Below are positions 8,565 through 17,819 of a DNA stretch of 64,000 nucleotides, in pieces. The DNA comes from Betaproteobacteria bacterium (GTDB lineage Bacteria; Pseudomonadota; Gammaproteobacteria; Burkholderiales; SG8-39), in contig JADJPT010000014.1 of NCBI GenBank assembly GCA_016713125.1, positions 91,666 through 155,665 of the forward strand. The letters are read 5' to 3'. Numbering within the stretch: position 1 is the first letter of the stretch; every line of letters starts with the position of its first letter. The translations under genes and the position numbers were made by a program. The notes under the pieces were generated by a model that had not been told where the DNA came from, ran no database searches, and saw nothing but the letters and a program-made list of their open reading frames with translations.

Positions 8565-9555
8565 ATGCGCGCCACCGCCTACCTGATCCTCGCCGCCACG
8601 CTGGTGCTCTGGTCGGGCAACTGGATCGTGGCGCGCGCGGTGCGCGACGACGTTTCGCCCGGCATCGCCACCTTCGCGCGCCTGGTCATCGTGGTGCTGG
8701 TGCTGCTGCCCCTGGCCTGGAAGGACCTGCTGCCGCGCCTGCGCGCGCTCCGGGCGCGCGACCGCGCCGTGCTGGCCGGGCTGGGCCTCGCCGGCGGCGG
8801 CGTGCACCTGGCCATGCAGTGGCTGGGCCTGCACTACACCACCGCCACCAGCGGCACGCTTTACCTGTCGACCTCGCCGATCTTCATCCTGCTGATGGCC
8901 GGCATGTTCCTCGGGGAACGCATCGTCGCGCTGCAGTGGGCGGGCGTGGGCATCTCCTTCGCCGGCGTCGCGCTGATCGCCGCGCAGGGCGATCCGGGCG
9001 CGCTGGCGGCGCTGTCCTTCAACCGCGGCGACCTGCTGGCGGTGGGTTCGATGGCCATGTGGTCGGCCTACACCATCCTGCTGCGCAAGCGGCGCGATGC
9101 GCTGAACACCGTGCAGCTGCTGCTGGTGGTGTGCAGCCTGGGCATGCTGTTCATGGCCCCCTGGCTGCTGTGGGAACTGAGCGGCGCCGGGCGCGCGCAA
9201 CCTGCCGGCGGGCGTGCTGGCCGTGCTGTACTCGGCCATCGGCTCGCTGCTGCTCGCCTACGCCGGCTGGAGCTACGTGGTCACGCGCCTGGGCGCGGCG
9301 CGCGCCGGCGCCACCATGCACCTGATGCCGGCCATCGCGGTGCTGATGTCGGCGGTGTTCCTGGCCGAACGGCCGCAGTGGTTCCATTTCGCCGGCATCG
9401 CGCTGATCCTGGCCGGCGGGGCTCTCGTCCTGGGCGGGCCGGCAAGGCGAACAGCCCGCCCTGAGGCCCCTTTCGTCCCGATCGAGTTGTCGGATCTGAC
9501 GACGACATTGACACGTAAGCCGCTCTGGGAGCGGACTTTGCCAAGGCAAAGTTGA
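8565..9555 (+). CDS. EamA/DMT family transporter, frameshifted
   Basis: Inner-membrane drug/metabolite transporter with ten predicted helices and two EamA repeats. The first half reads normally (WSGNWIVARAV, then TTATSGTLYLSTSPIFILLM). At about 9190, in GGGCGCGCGC, the frame changes. The second half (GVLAVLYSAIGSLLLAYAGW, GATMHLMPAIAVLMSAVFLA) continues in the next frame, consistent with loss of 2 bases or gain of 1 in a GC repeat. The end is uncertain. The stop at 9555 adds a non-family tail of about 35 residues overlapping a repeat element, whereas a stop near 9464 would give a normal length. Confidence 0.8.
9432..9461. terminator. Perfect 8-bp hairpin at end of DMT gene
   Basis: GGGCGGGC (9432-9439) pairs with GCCCGCCC (9454-9461) around a 14-nt loop, and a CCCCTTTCG run follows. 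The position matches a terminator for the exporter gene and suggests the true stop codon is close to 9464. Confidence 0.4.
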
Positions 9556-9560
9556 ACTTT
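9482..9560 (-). repeat. Structured intergenic repeat, divergent copy (inverted)
   Basis: On the minus strand an AACTTT box starts at 9553 and a TGTCAAT box follows with CAAT starting at 9510, exactly 43 nt on. The same spacing is found in the copies at 49361 and 62774. Between the boxes is a different hairpin (CCGCTC, loop of 3, GAGCGG), plus an 8-bp stem ACTTTGCC/GGCAAAGT. The downstream TGTATC/GATACA arms of the other copies are replaced by TGTCG and CGACA. It overlaps the apparent 3' tail of the DMT gene. Confidence 0.45.
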
Positions 9561-9616
9561 CTGCCCGCGGCCACGGCGCGGATGCGCGCACCGGCCGAGC
9601 CGCCGGCGCGCGCAGT

Positions 9617-9622
9617 TATACT
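9617..9622 (+). promoter_or_regulatory. Candidate -10 box directly before the R-M gene start
   Basis: TATACT ends 6 nt before the GTG start at 9629, with no ribosome-binding site in between. This again suggests a leaderless transcript. A -35 element is not obvious. Confidence 0.35.
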
Positions 9623-9628
9623 GCCCGC

Positions 9629-12600
9629 GTGAGCTCGCCCGCCGCCCCCGACCCCAGCGAACCGAACCCGGCCCTGGAGGCTTTCATCGCCCGCTGGCAG
9701 GACGCCGGCGGCAGCGAACTGGCCAACTACGGCTTGTTCATCACCCAGCTTTGCGCGGCGCTCGACCTGCCCGAACCCGAGCCGGCCGGCGTGGACACCC
9801 GCGACAACGCCTACGTGTTCCAGCGCCGGGTGATCTTCAGGCACGGCGACGGCGAGCAATCGTCCGGCTACCTCGACCTGTACCGGCGCGGCGCCTTCGT
9901 GCTGGAAGCCAAGAAGCTGCGCCAGACGGGCAAGGCCTTCGACGACGCCATGCTGCGCGCGCGCAGCCAGGCCGAACAGTACGCGCGCGCCCTGCCCGCC
10001 GCCGAAGGGCGCCCGCCGTTCCTGGTGGTGCTCGACGTCGGCCATGCTTTCGAGCTGTACGCCGAGTTCAGCCGCTCCGGGGCCACCTACACGCCCTACC
10101 CCGACCCGCGCTCGCACCGCTTCAAGCTCGAAGACCTGCGCCGGCCCGAAGTCCGCGAGCGCCTGCGCCAGGTCTGGCTCGACCCGCTCGCGCTCGACCC
10201 TGCGCGGCGCTCGGCCCGGGTGACCCGCGACATCGCCGCGCAACTGGCGCTGATCGCCAAGGCGCTGGAGTCCTCGGGGCACGCCCCGCAGGCCGTGGCC
10301 GGCTTCCTGACCCGCGCGCTGTTCTCGATGTTCGCGGAAGACGTCGGCCTGCTGCCCAGGCGCGCCTTCGTCGACCTGCTGGAAACCCTCAAGGACAACC
10401 CCGCGCAGTTCGTGCCGCTGGTGGGCGAGTTGTGGAAGGCGATGGACAGCGGCGCGTTTTCGGTGCCATCCGCCAGGACGTGCTGCGCTTCAACGGCAAG
10501 CTGTTCCGCGACGCGCAGGTGCTGCCGCTGACCGCGACCAGATCGCCCTGCTGCTGGAGGCGGCGCGCTTCAACTGGCGCCACGTCGAGCCCGCCATCTT
10601 CGGCACCCTGCTGGAACGCGCCCTCGATCCGCGGGAGCGCCACGCCCTGGGTGCCCACTACACCCCGCGCGCCTACGTCGAGCGCCTGGTGCTGCCCACG
10701 GTGATCGAGCCGCTGCGCGACGACTGGTCCGACGCCCAGGCCGCCGCGCTGCTGCTGGCCGCCGAAGGCAGGCCGGCGGAGGCGCGCGAGGCCGTGCACG
10801 CCTTCCACCGCCGCCTGTGCGAAGTGCGCGTGCTCGACCCGGCCTGCGGCTCGGGCAACTTCCTGTACGTGACGCTGGAACACATGAAGCGCCTCGAAGG
10901 CGAGGTGTTCCTGCAACTGCAGGCCCTCGGCGAGGCGCAGGAGCGCTTCGAGACCGAAGGCAACACCGTCGACCCGCACCAGTTGCTGGGCATCGAACTC
11001 AACCCGCGCGCAGCGGCCATCGCCGAGCTGGTGCTGTGGATCGGCTACCTGCAGTGGCACTTCCGCACGCGCGGCAACGCCAACCCGCCGCAGCCGGTGC
11101 TGCGCGACTTCAGGAACATCGAACACCGCGACGCCGTGCTGGCCTGCGAGCGCGTCGAATTCGTCATACCGACGAACGCGGCGTGCCGGTCACCCGCTGG
11201 GACGGCAAGACCTTCAAAAAGCACCCGGTGACCGGCGAGGACGTGCCCGACGAGGCGGCGCGCATGCCGCTGGAACGCTATGTCAACCCGCGCAAGGCCG
11301 AGTGGCCCGCGGCGGATTTCATCGTCGGCAATCCGCCCTTCATCGGCGCCGGCCCGATGCGCGCTGCGCTGGGCGACGGTTGGTGCAGCGCTGCGCGGCG
11401 TCTGGAAGGACGCCCGAATCGAGCCGACCTGGTGATGTACTGGTGGAACAAGGCGGCGGAGCTTGCGCGCGCAGGTGCGATCCGCCGCTTCGGCCTGATC
11501 ACCACCAACAGCCTGCGGCAGACCTTCAACCGCCGAGTGATCGAACGACATCTGTCCGCCAAGCCGCCGCTGTCTCTGAGATTCGCCATTCCCGACCATC
11601 CGTGGGTGGACAGTGCGGACGGCGCTGCGGTGCGCATTGCGATGACCGTGGCTGAAGTGGGAATCGCCAACGGCCGACTTCTGACCGTCTCCGACGAGCA
11701 CGACGGAGGCGAAGATGCCATGGTCGTGGAACTGCGCGAGGCGGCAGGGCTCCTTCATGCGGACCTGCGCACTGGTGCCAACGTGGCGGCCGCTGTGGCG
11801 TTGCGTGCAAATGCCGGCCTCAGTTCGCCGGGTGTGAAGCTGCATGGTGCGGGCTTCATCGTCACGCCGCAGCAGGCCGCCGAGTTGGGCCTGGGACGTG
11901 TAGCAGGTATGGAACGACACATCCGGCTCTACCGTAACGGGCGCGACCTGACGGACCGGCCGCGCGATGCCATGGTGATCGATCTGCACGGATTGACCGC
12001 CGAAGAAGTGCGGCAGCGCTTTCCTTCCGTGTATCAATGGACGCTGGAGCACGTCAAACCCGAGCGCGATCAGAACATGCGAGCGAGCTACCGGGATAAG
12101 TGGTGGATATTTGGAGAGCCGCGCAAGGATCTGCGCCCGGCTATTGCCAAACTGCCGCGCTTCATCGCCACCGTCGAGACCGCCAAGCACCGCACCTTCC
12201 AATTCCTTGACGCCAGCATCCTCCCCGACAATATGCTCATCGCCATCGCCATGGACAACGCATATGTCCTCGGAGTGCTAACCGCCAATGCGCACATCGC
12301 GTGGGCGCTGGCCACTGGAGGTCGGCTCGGGGTTGGAAACGACCCCCGCTACAACAAAACCCGCTGCTTCGAAACCTTCCCCTTTCCCCTCGCCTCCCCG
12401 GCACAGCAGGCGCGCATCGCCGATCTCGCCGAACAACTCGACGCCCACCGCAAGCGCCAGCAGGCGGCGCACGCCGAGCTCACGCTCACCGGCATGTACA
12501 ACGTCCTGGAAAAACTGAAAACCGGCGAAGCGCTGAACGCGAAGGACAGGATCATCCACGCGCACGGCCTGGTCTCGGTGCTGAAGCAGTTGTACCGACG

Positions 12601-13141
12601 AACTCTGATCTGGCGGTGCTCGACGCCTACGGCTGGAACGACCTCGCGCCGCTCATGCAGGCGGTGAACGGCAACGCCGCGCCGGGCGATTCGGCCAACC
12701 CGGCGAACCGCGACGACGCCAGGCGTGCATTGGACGAGGCGCTGCTCGAACGCCTGGTGGCGCTGAACGCCGAGCGCGCCGCCGAGGAGGCCGCCGGCAC
12801 GGTGCGCTGGCTGCGGCCCGCCTTCCAGCAGGCGCTGGCGGGGGCAAGTGCCGCACCGGCCCCGCGCCAAGGCAGGCTGGTGCCCGAGCCGGACGCGCCG
12901 GAACCGGCCGGCGGCGTCGGCCCCGCGCCCGCGCGCCAGCCTGGCCGAAAGACCTGCCGGCGCAGTTGCGCGGCGTGGCCGACGCCCTCGCCCGCAGCCG
13001 CACCCCGCTGGACGAAGCCGCGCTGGCGGCCCTGTTCACCGGGCGCGGGCCCTGGAAGAAGCGCCTGCCGCAGTTGCTGGAAACCCTCGTGACCCTGGGC
13101 CGCGCGCGCCAGGTCGCGGGCGGCTTTGTCGCCGGCCACTA
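9629..13141 (+). pseudogene. MmeI-type (type IIL) restriction-methylation enzyme, multiply frameshifted
   Basis: One large R-M polypeptide split by about five indels (near 10455, 10533, 11168, 12595 and 12950), about 1170 codons in all. The N-terminal nuclease part has the MmeI-like D-X9-EXK arrangement in YLDLYRRGAFVLEAKK. A helical spacer with ALGAHYTPRAYVERLV follows, then adenine-N6 methylase motif I (DPACGSGNFLY) and motif IV (NPPF). A target-recognition region at about 11.4-12.4 kb is distinctly less GC-rich than its flanks. The C-terminal part has VLDAYGW. Such enzymes methylate one strand and cut about 20 bp away without a separate R or S subunit. The start is GTG. Whether it is truly broken or mis-sequenced is undecided; every conserved block is intact in some frame. 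Confidence 0.75.
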
Positions 13142-13192
13142 GCCGGCGGCCGGTCGCCGAGGTTCGCCCGGAAATTCGCACGGAGATTCTTT

Positions 13193-13212
13193 AAGTATCG
13201 TTACAGATACTT
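13193..13212. promoter_or_regulatory. Inverted repeat in the hipB promoter, likely HipB operator
   Basis: AAGTATCGTTACAGATACTT is a perfect 7-bp dyad (AAGTATC / GATACTT) with a 6-nt centre, in an unusually AT-rich stretch just upstream of hipB. E. coli HipB binds TATCC-N8-GGATA sites; this TATC-N6-GATA resembles them. TATATA at 13224-13229 could be the -10 box, putting the dyad over the -35 region. Confidence 0.55.
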
Positions 13213-13234
13213 TTATGTTAATTTATATATTGTC

Positions 13235-13561
13235 ATGAGCATACGTAAATCACCGAACCGGGTGACCTCCCCCTTGCCCTTCGAGGCCGAGGCGGCGGCA
13301 CAGGCCTGGGGCCGGCGCGTGGCCATCGCCCGCAAGACCCGGCGCTGGACGCTGCGCGACCTGGCGGCCAAGGCCGGCATCGGGCCGAACACCGCCGTGC
13401 AGGTCGAGCGCGGCGACCCCCAGGTGGGTCTGGGCAACTGGCTGCGGGTGTTCTGGGCCCTCGACCTGCTCGATGAATTTTCCCGCGCCAGCCGCCTGAG
13501 CGGCGATTCCGTGGATGCCGAGCTCCTCGCCGAGCGCCTGCCGCAGCGGGTGCGGCGATGA
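13235..13561 (+). CDS. hipB: HipB-like antitoxin, XRE-family HTH
   Basis: 108-aa DNA-binding protein with a helix-turn-helix at about residues 40-80 (WTLRDLAAKAGIGPNTAVQVERGDPQVGLGNWLRV), the pattern of HipB/XRE antitoxins. It should bind and neutralise HipA and repress its own operon. The ATG at 13235 was chosen because the AT-rich promoter ends just before it; no ribosome site precedes it, so the mRNA may be leaderless. The stop codon overlaps the hipA start (ATGA), which implies translational coupling. Confidence 0.8.
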   Translation: MSIRKSPNRVTSPLPFEAEAAAQAWGRRVAIARKTRRWTLRDLAAKAGIGPNTAVQVERGDPQVGLGNWLRVFWALDLLDEFSRASRLSGDSVDAELLAERLPQRVRR

Positions 13562-14871
13562 TGCGCGAACCGGTGCTCGCCTGGCTGCCGGAGCAGGCCG
13601 AACCGGTCGCCGCCGGCACCTTCGCGCTGGACGAGGCGCGCCCTGCCGCACGCGGCGAATTCACCTACGGCAGCGACTTCCTCGCCCACCCCCTGGCCTA
13701 CCCGCTCGACCCCGTTGCGCTGCCGCTGAGCCGCGCGCGCCAGCGCGAGACGCGCCAGGACGGCATCTTTGGCATCCTCCTCGATGCCGGTCCGGATGCC
13801 TGGGGCCGCCGCCTGCTCGAAGCCCGCCTAGGCCATGCGCCCAGCCCGCTGGAAGCCCTGCTGCACGCGCGCGGCGACGGCGCCGGCAACCTGATGCTGG
13901 GCGCGTTGGCGGACCGGCTGCCGGCGCGGTTTCCCGCGCTCGCCGCGCTGGCGCCGGCGGCGCGCTATTTCGATGCCGTGCAGGCCGGCACGCCGTACGA
14001 CGCGGGCCTGCACGACGCGCTGCGCGACGCGGGCCTGGACCGCCCGGGCACCAGCCTGGGCGGCATGAAGCCCAAGCTGACGGTGGCGATCGACGGCGAG
14101 CCCTGGATCGCCAAGTTCGCCGAGCGCGGCGAGACGGCCTGGTCGGTGGAAGCCGAGCACGCCATGCTGGCCGGCGCCGCGGCGGCCGGCCTGCGCGCCT
14201 GCACCAGCCGGCTGCACCGCCTGGCCGACGACCGCGCGGTGCTGCTGGTCAAGCGCTTCGACCGCGCGCCGGCCCCCGCCGGCGGCATGGCGCGGCTGGG
14301 CTACGCCAGCGGCCATACCGTCCTGCAGTTGCCGGCCGACTACACCGGCACGCCGCGGCACTCCTACCTGAGCCTGGCCGACGAATTGCGGCGCTGGTGC
14401 GCCGACGCCGGTTACGACGCCCGCGAAGAACAGCGCGAGTTGTGGCGCCGGCTGGTGTTCAACGTGCTGATCGGCAACACCGACGACCACCCGCGCAACC
14501 ACGGCCTGCTGCGCCACGCGCACGGCTGGCGACTGTCGCCGGCCTTCGATCTGGTGCCGCATGCCGGGGCCGCACGCATGGCGCAGGCCATGCCGTTCTG
14601 GCTGGACGAAGGCCGGCCCAGCGGAACCGCCTCGGCGCAGGGCCTGCTGGCCCATTGCGATCGCTTCGGCTATGCCTTCGAGGAAGCGCGCGACGCGCTG
14701 GGCGAGATGGCGCGCCAGGTGCGCGACGCGTGGCGCGACTGGATGGCCGCGGCCGGCATGCCTGCCGAGGCCATCGCGCGCCGCGCCTCGGCCTTCGGCC
14801 TGTGCGATGTGCTGCTGGAACAACTCGCCAGCGTCGTGCAGCCGCGCACGGGCCGGCGCGGAAGACGATAA
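13558..14871 (+). CDS. hipA: HipA-family serine/threonine kinase toxin
   Basis: 437 aa, the normal length. HipA kinases phosphorylate a translation factor (GltX in E. coli) and induce dormancy. Seen here are an N-terminal HipA domain (FTYGSDFLAHP), the Gly-rich loop TSLGGMKPKL near residue 165, the ATP-binding Lys in PWIAKF, LLVKRFDR near 240, the catalytic loop GNTDDHPRNH near 305 and the metal-binding FDLVPH near 330. All key residues look present, so the toxin appears functional. It overlaps hipB by 4 nt and follows the R-M gene, forming a defence/addiction island. Confidence 0.9.
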   Translation: MMREPVLAWLPEQAEPVAAGTFALDEARPAARGEFTYGSDFLAHPLAYPLDPVALPLSRARQRETRQDGIFGILLDAGPDAWGRRLLEARLGHAPSPLEALLHARGDGAGNLMLGALADRLPARFPALAALAPAARYFDAVQAGTPYDAGLHDALRDAGLDRPGTSLGGMKPKLTVAIDGEPWIAKFAERGETAWSVEAEHAMLAGAAAAGLRACTSRLHRLADDRAVLLVKRFDRAPAPAGGMARLGYASGHTVLQLPADYTGTPRHSYLSLADELRRWCADAGYDAREEQRELWRRLVFNVLIGNTDDHPRNHGLLRHAHGWRLSPAFDLVPHAGAARMAQAMPFWLDEGRPSGTASAQGLLAHCDRFGYAFEEARDALGEMARQVRDAWRDWMAAAGMPAEAIARRASAFGLCDVLLEQLASVVQPRTGRRGRR

Positions 14872-14914
14872 TCGCCGGCAGGCATTGCCGAACCCACGCC
14901 GCACGGAGCACATC

Positions 14915-15847
14915 ATGCACTCCCACCGCCTCGAAGAATTCACCCACTCGCACGACTACGCGCGCGACAACGCGCAGGGCGAGGCGCGCACGCGCCGCGT
15001 GATCTGGCTGACCGCGGCCATGATGCTGGTCGAGATCGTCGCTGGCACTGCGTATGCCTCGATGGCCCTGCTGGCCGACGGCTGGCACATGGCCACGCAC
15101 GTGGCGGCCTTCGGCATCGCGCTGTTCGCCTACCGCTACGCGCGCGCGCATGCCGGCGACCCGCGCTACAGCTACGGCACCGGCAAGGTCGGCGTGCTGG
15201 GCGGCTTCGCCAGCGCGGTGGCGCTGGGCGTGGTGGCTATGATGATGGCGCTGGAATCGGCGCTGCGACTGATCGAACCGCAGGCGGTGCGTTTCGACGA
15301 AGCCCTGGCGGTGGCCGTGCTCGGCCTGCTGGTGAACCTGGCCAGCGGCTGGATGCTGCGCGACACGCACGCCCACGACCACGATCACGACCATGGGCAC
15401 GCGCAAGACCACAACCTGCGCGCCGCCTACCTGCACGTGCTGGCCGACGCCCTGACCTCGGTGTTCGCCATCGCCGCCCTGGTGGCCGGCAGGTTCACCG
15501 GCTGGGTCTGGCTGGATCCGGCCATGGGCCTGCTGGGCGCCGTCGTCATCGCGCGCTGGTCCTGGGGCCTGGTGCGCGAGACCGGCCCGATCCTGCTCGA
15601 CGGCGCGGTCGACGCCTCGACCACCGGTGCGGTGCGCGCGGCCATCGAAGCCGACGCCGACAACAAGGTCGCCGACCTGCACCTGTGGCACGTGGGACCC
15701 GCCCACTACGCGGTGACCGTGGCCCTGGTCACCCACCAGCCGCGCGAACCGGCGTACTACAAGTCGCTGCTGGAGGGCATCCCCGGGCTGGCGCACGTGA
15801 TCGTCGAGGTCAATCTGTGCCCGGAGCATGACGCTGGCGCCGCCTGA
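14915..15847 (+). CDS. dmeF: Cation diffusion facilitator, DmeF-like metal exporter
   Basis: 310-aa inner-membrane CDF antiporter exporting divalent metals (DmeF subgroup: Co/Ni). Six helices are predicted. The metal-site helix motif LADGWHMATHV lies near residue 52, with a second HVLADALTS near 175. Two His-rich cytoplasmic segments are present: HSHRLEEFTHSHDY at the N-terminus and THAHDHDHDHGHAQDH between helices 4 and 5. The C-terminal cytoplasmic domain (KVADLHLWHVGPAHYA) is intact. The gene starts 43 bp after hipA and precedes the ArsR-rhodanese gene. Confidence 0.88.
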   Translation: MHSHRLEEFTHSHDYARDNAQGEARTRRVIWLTAAMMLVEIVAGTAYASMALLADGWHMATHVAAFGIALFAYRYARAHAGDPRYSYGTGKVGVLGGFASAVALGVVAMMMALESALRLIEPQAVRFDEALAVAVLGLLVNLASGWMLRDTHAHDHDHDHGHAQDHNLRAAYLHVLADALTSVFAIAALVAGRFTGWVWLDPAMGLLGAVVIARWSWGLVRETGPILLDGAVDASTTGAVRAAIEADADNKVADLHLWHVGPAHYAVTVALVTHQPREPAYYKSLLEGIPGLAHVIVEVNLCPEHDAGAA

Positions 15848-15856
15848 TTCCCGGAT

Positions 15857-15889
15857 TTGTTCCACATTCGCATTTTCATTAGAATGAAA
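15857..15889 (+). promoter_or_regulatory. arsR promoter with overlapping operator; probable leaderless start
   Basis: TTGTTC (15857-15862), 17 bp, then TAGAAT (15880-15885) form a good sigma70 promoter. The -10 box lies inside a perfect dyad TTTCATT-AG-AATGAAA (15874-15889). The ATG of the regulator is at 15892, where transcription would start, so the mRNA is probably leaderless and autorepressed. Confidence 0.55.
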
Positions 15890-15891
15890 GA

Positions 15892-16602
15892 ATGAACAGC
15901 AAAAGTCGTGCGATCAACGTCAAGCGCAACCTCAAGGATCTGCTCTACGAGCAGGTGGCGCGCATCGGCAAGGCCGTGTCCAGCCCGAAGCGGCTGGAAC
16001 TGCTGGAACTGCTGGCGCAGGGCGAGAAGAGCGTGGAGATCCTCGCCGCCGAGATCTCCACCGACATCAAGCTGACCAGCGCGCATCTGAAGTCGCTCAG
16101 GGAAGCGCGGCTGGTCACCTCGCGGCGGGAGGGCAAGTACATGATCTACGGCCTGAGCGGAGGCGACGTGGCCGGACTCTGGGTGATGCTGCGCGAGGTC
16201 GCCGAAGAGCACCTGCTGGAATTGCGGCTGGCTGTCGACGCGATGAAGGCAGAGCCCGCGAAGCTGGCGTCGGTGGGCCGTGCCGAACTGCTCGAGATGG
16301 CGCGCAGCGGCAAGGTGGTGGTGATCGACGTGCGTCCGCGCGAGGAGTACGACGCCGCCCACCTTCCCTATGCGCGCTCCATGCCGCTGGCCGAACTGGA
16401 GCAACGCCTTTCCGAACTGCCGAAATCCAGACAGATCGTCGCCTACTGCCGCGGCCCTTACTGCCTCCTCTCCGACGAGGCCGTGGCCCTGCTCGGCGCG
16501 CGCGGTTACCGGGTGCGCAAAATCTTCGACGGCGTCAGCGAATGGCAGGCCGCCGGGCTGCCGGTGCACGCCGCATCCGCCACCGCGGGAGATATGCCAT
16601 GA
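15892..16602 (+). CDS. ArsR-family regulator fused to a rhodanese domain
   Basis: 236 aa. The N-terminal winged helix (about 15-100: SSPKRLELLELLAQGEKSV, then LTSAHLKSLREARLV) is ArsR-type. Residues about 125-230 are a rhodanese domain (VVVIDVRPREEYDAAHLPYA) with the active loop CRGPYC; Cys186 is the likely sulfur acceptor. The DNA-binding domain has no Cys, so sensing probably runs through the rhodanese cysteines reacting with persulfide. It overlaps the DsrE gene (ATGA), which supports a sulfur-responsive operon. Confidence 0.85.
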   Translation: MNSKSRAINVKRNLKDLLYEQVARIGKAVSSPKRLELLELLAQGEKSVEILAAEISTDIKLTSAHLKSLREARLVTSRREGKYMIYGLSGGDVAGLWVMLREVAEEHLLELRLAVDAMKAEPAKLASVGRAELLEMARSGKVVVIDVRPREEYDAAHLPYARSMPLAELEQRLSELPKSRQIVAYCRGPYCLLSDEAVALLGARGYRVRKIFDGVSEWQAAGLPVHAASATAGDMP

Positions 16603-16949
16603 GTTCCACGCTGTTCATCCTGAACGAAGCCCCCTACGGCAGCGAGCGCGCTTACAACGCGCTGCGACTGGCCGGAGCGCTGGCCGGCAAGGAGGGGCAG
16701 CGCGTCCGCGTCTTCCTGCTTGCCGATGCAGTCACCTGCGCCAAGACGGGCCAGAAGGTGCCCGAGGGCTACTACAACGCGCAGTTGATGCTGGGCAAGG
16801 TCCTGCGATCTGGCGAAGTCGCCTTGTGCGGTACCTGCATGGATGCGCGAGGCATGAGCGAAACGGAATGCTGGCCGGCGCCACGCGCTCGACCCTCGCG
16901 CAGCTTGCGGACTGGACCGTAGAAGCCGACAAGGTCCTGGGTGTTCTGA
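16599..16949 (+). CDS. DsrE-family sulfur-transfer-like protein, frameshifted
   Basis: About 116 aa with the DsrE/YchN-like fold: TLFILNEAPYGSERAYNALR at the N-terminus, VRVFLLADAVTCAKTGQKVP in the middle and a CGTCMDARGM Cys pair. Two small indels are needed to keep the family reading: near 16868 (restoring ETEMLAGATRSTLAQLADW) and at the GGG near 16940 (restoring VLVF then TGA at 16947). Such proteins bind or relay sulfur or form trimers of unknown role. Overlap with the ArsR-rhodanese gene suggests persulfide metabolism. Confidence 0.75.
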
Positions 16950-16960
16950 GCTGCCTCGCC

Positions 16961-17763
16961 GTGCAAGCATTCCTGCTCTCGAACGAAGCCCTGATCCGCC
17001 TGATCGCCTTCTGCGCGCTGTTCGCCGCGATGGCGGGCTGGGAGCTCGTGCGCCGCGCCGGCCGCAGGCCATCGCGCGCCGCGCCCGCTGGCCGGGCCAA
17101 TCTGGGCATCGTCCTGCTCAACCTCGGCGCTGGTGCGACTGGTCCCTGCCGGCCGGGGCGGTCGGCTTCGCCGCCTGGATGCAGTTGCAGGGCTGGGGCC
17201 TGTTCAATGCGCTGCAGGCGTCGCCATGGATCGCCGTCCCGGCCGGCGTCGTCCTCCTGGATCTGGCGATCTACCTGCAGCACGTGCTGTTCCACGCCGT
17301 GCCGCCGCTATGGCGGCTGCACCGCATGCATCACGCCGACACCGAGTTCGACGTCACGACCGGCGCGCGCTTCCATCCGCTGGAGATCCTGCTCTCGCTG
17401 GCCATCAAGCTGGCGGTGATCGCCGCGCTCGGGCCGCCGGCCATCGCGGTGCTGGCGTTCGAACTCCTGCTGAACATGACCGCGATGTTCAACCATGCGA
17501 ATGTGCGCATGCCGCGGCGCCTGGATGCGCTGCTGCGCCTGCTGGTGGTCACGCCGGACATGCATCGGGTCCACCACTCCCGTCCTGGCCGAGGAAACCG
17601 ACAGCAATTTCGGTTTCAATCTGCCCTGGTGGGATCGCCTGTTCGGGACCTATCGCGCCCAGCCCCGCGAAGGGCACTTCGCCATGCGCATCGGACTGGC
17701 GAAATTCCGCGATCCGGTCGAGCAGCGGCTGGGCCGCATGCTGGCCCAGCCGCTGCGCTTAGC
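16961..17763 (+). pseudogene. Sterol desaturase/fatty acid hydroxylase family protein, frameshifted
   Basis: Membrane di-iron hydroxylase-like protein, about 265 codons. All three His clusters are visible in their frames: HVLFH (17281-17295), HRMHH (17323-17337) and HRVHH (17564-17578), followed by EETDSNFGFNLPWWDRLFGT. Indels near 17130, 17165 and 17580 interrupt the frame. The start is probably GTG at 16961 just after the DsrE stop, and the end is uncertain because the last frame runs past a likely TAG near 17763. The lesions may be sequencing errors. It is cotranscribed with the ArsR-DsrE genes. Confidence 0.7.
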
Positions 17764-17819
17764 CGGGCCGGGCGGCCGACGAGGCACGGCGCAGACCGTG
17801 GCCCGCACGCCGGTGCGAC

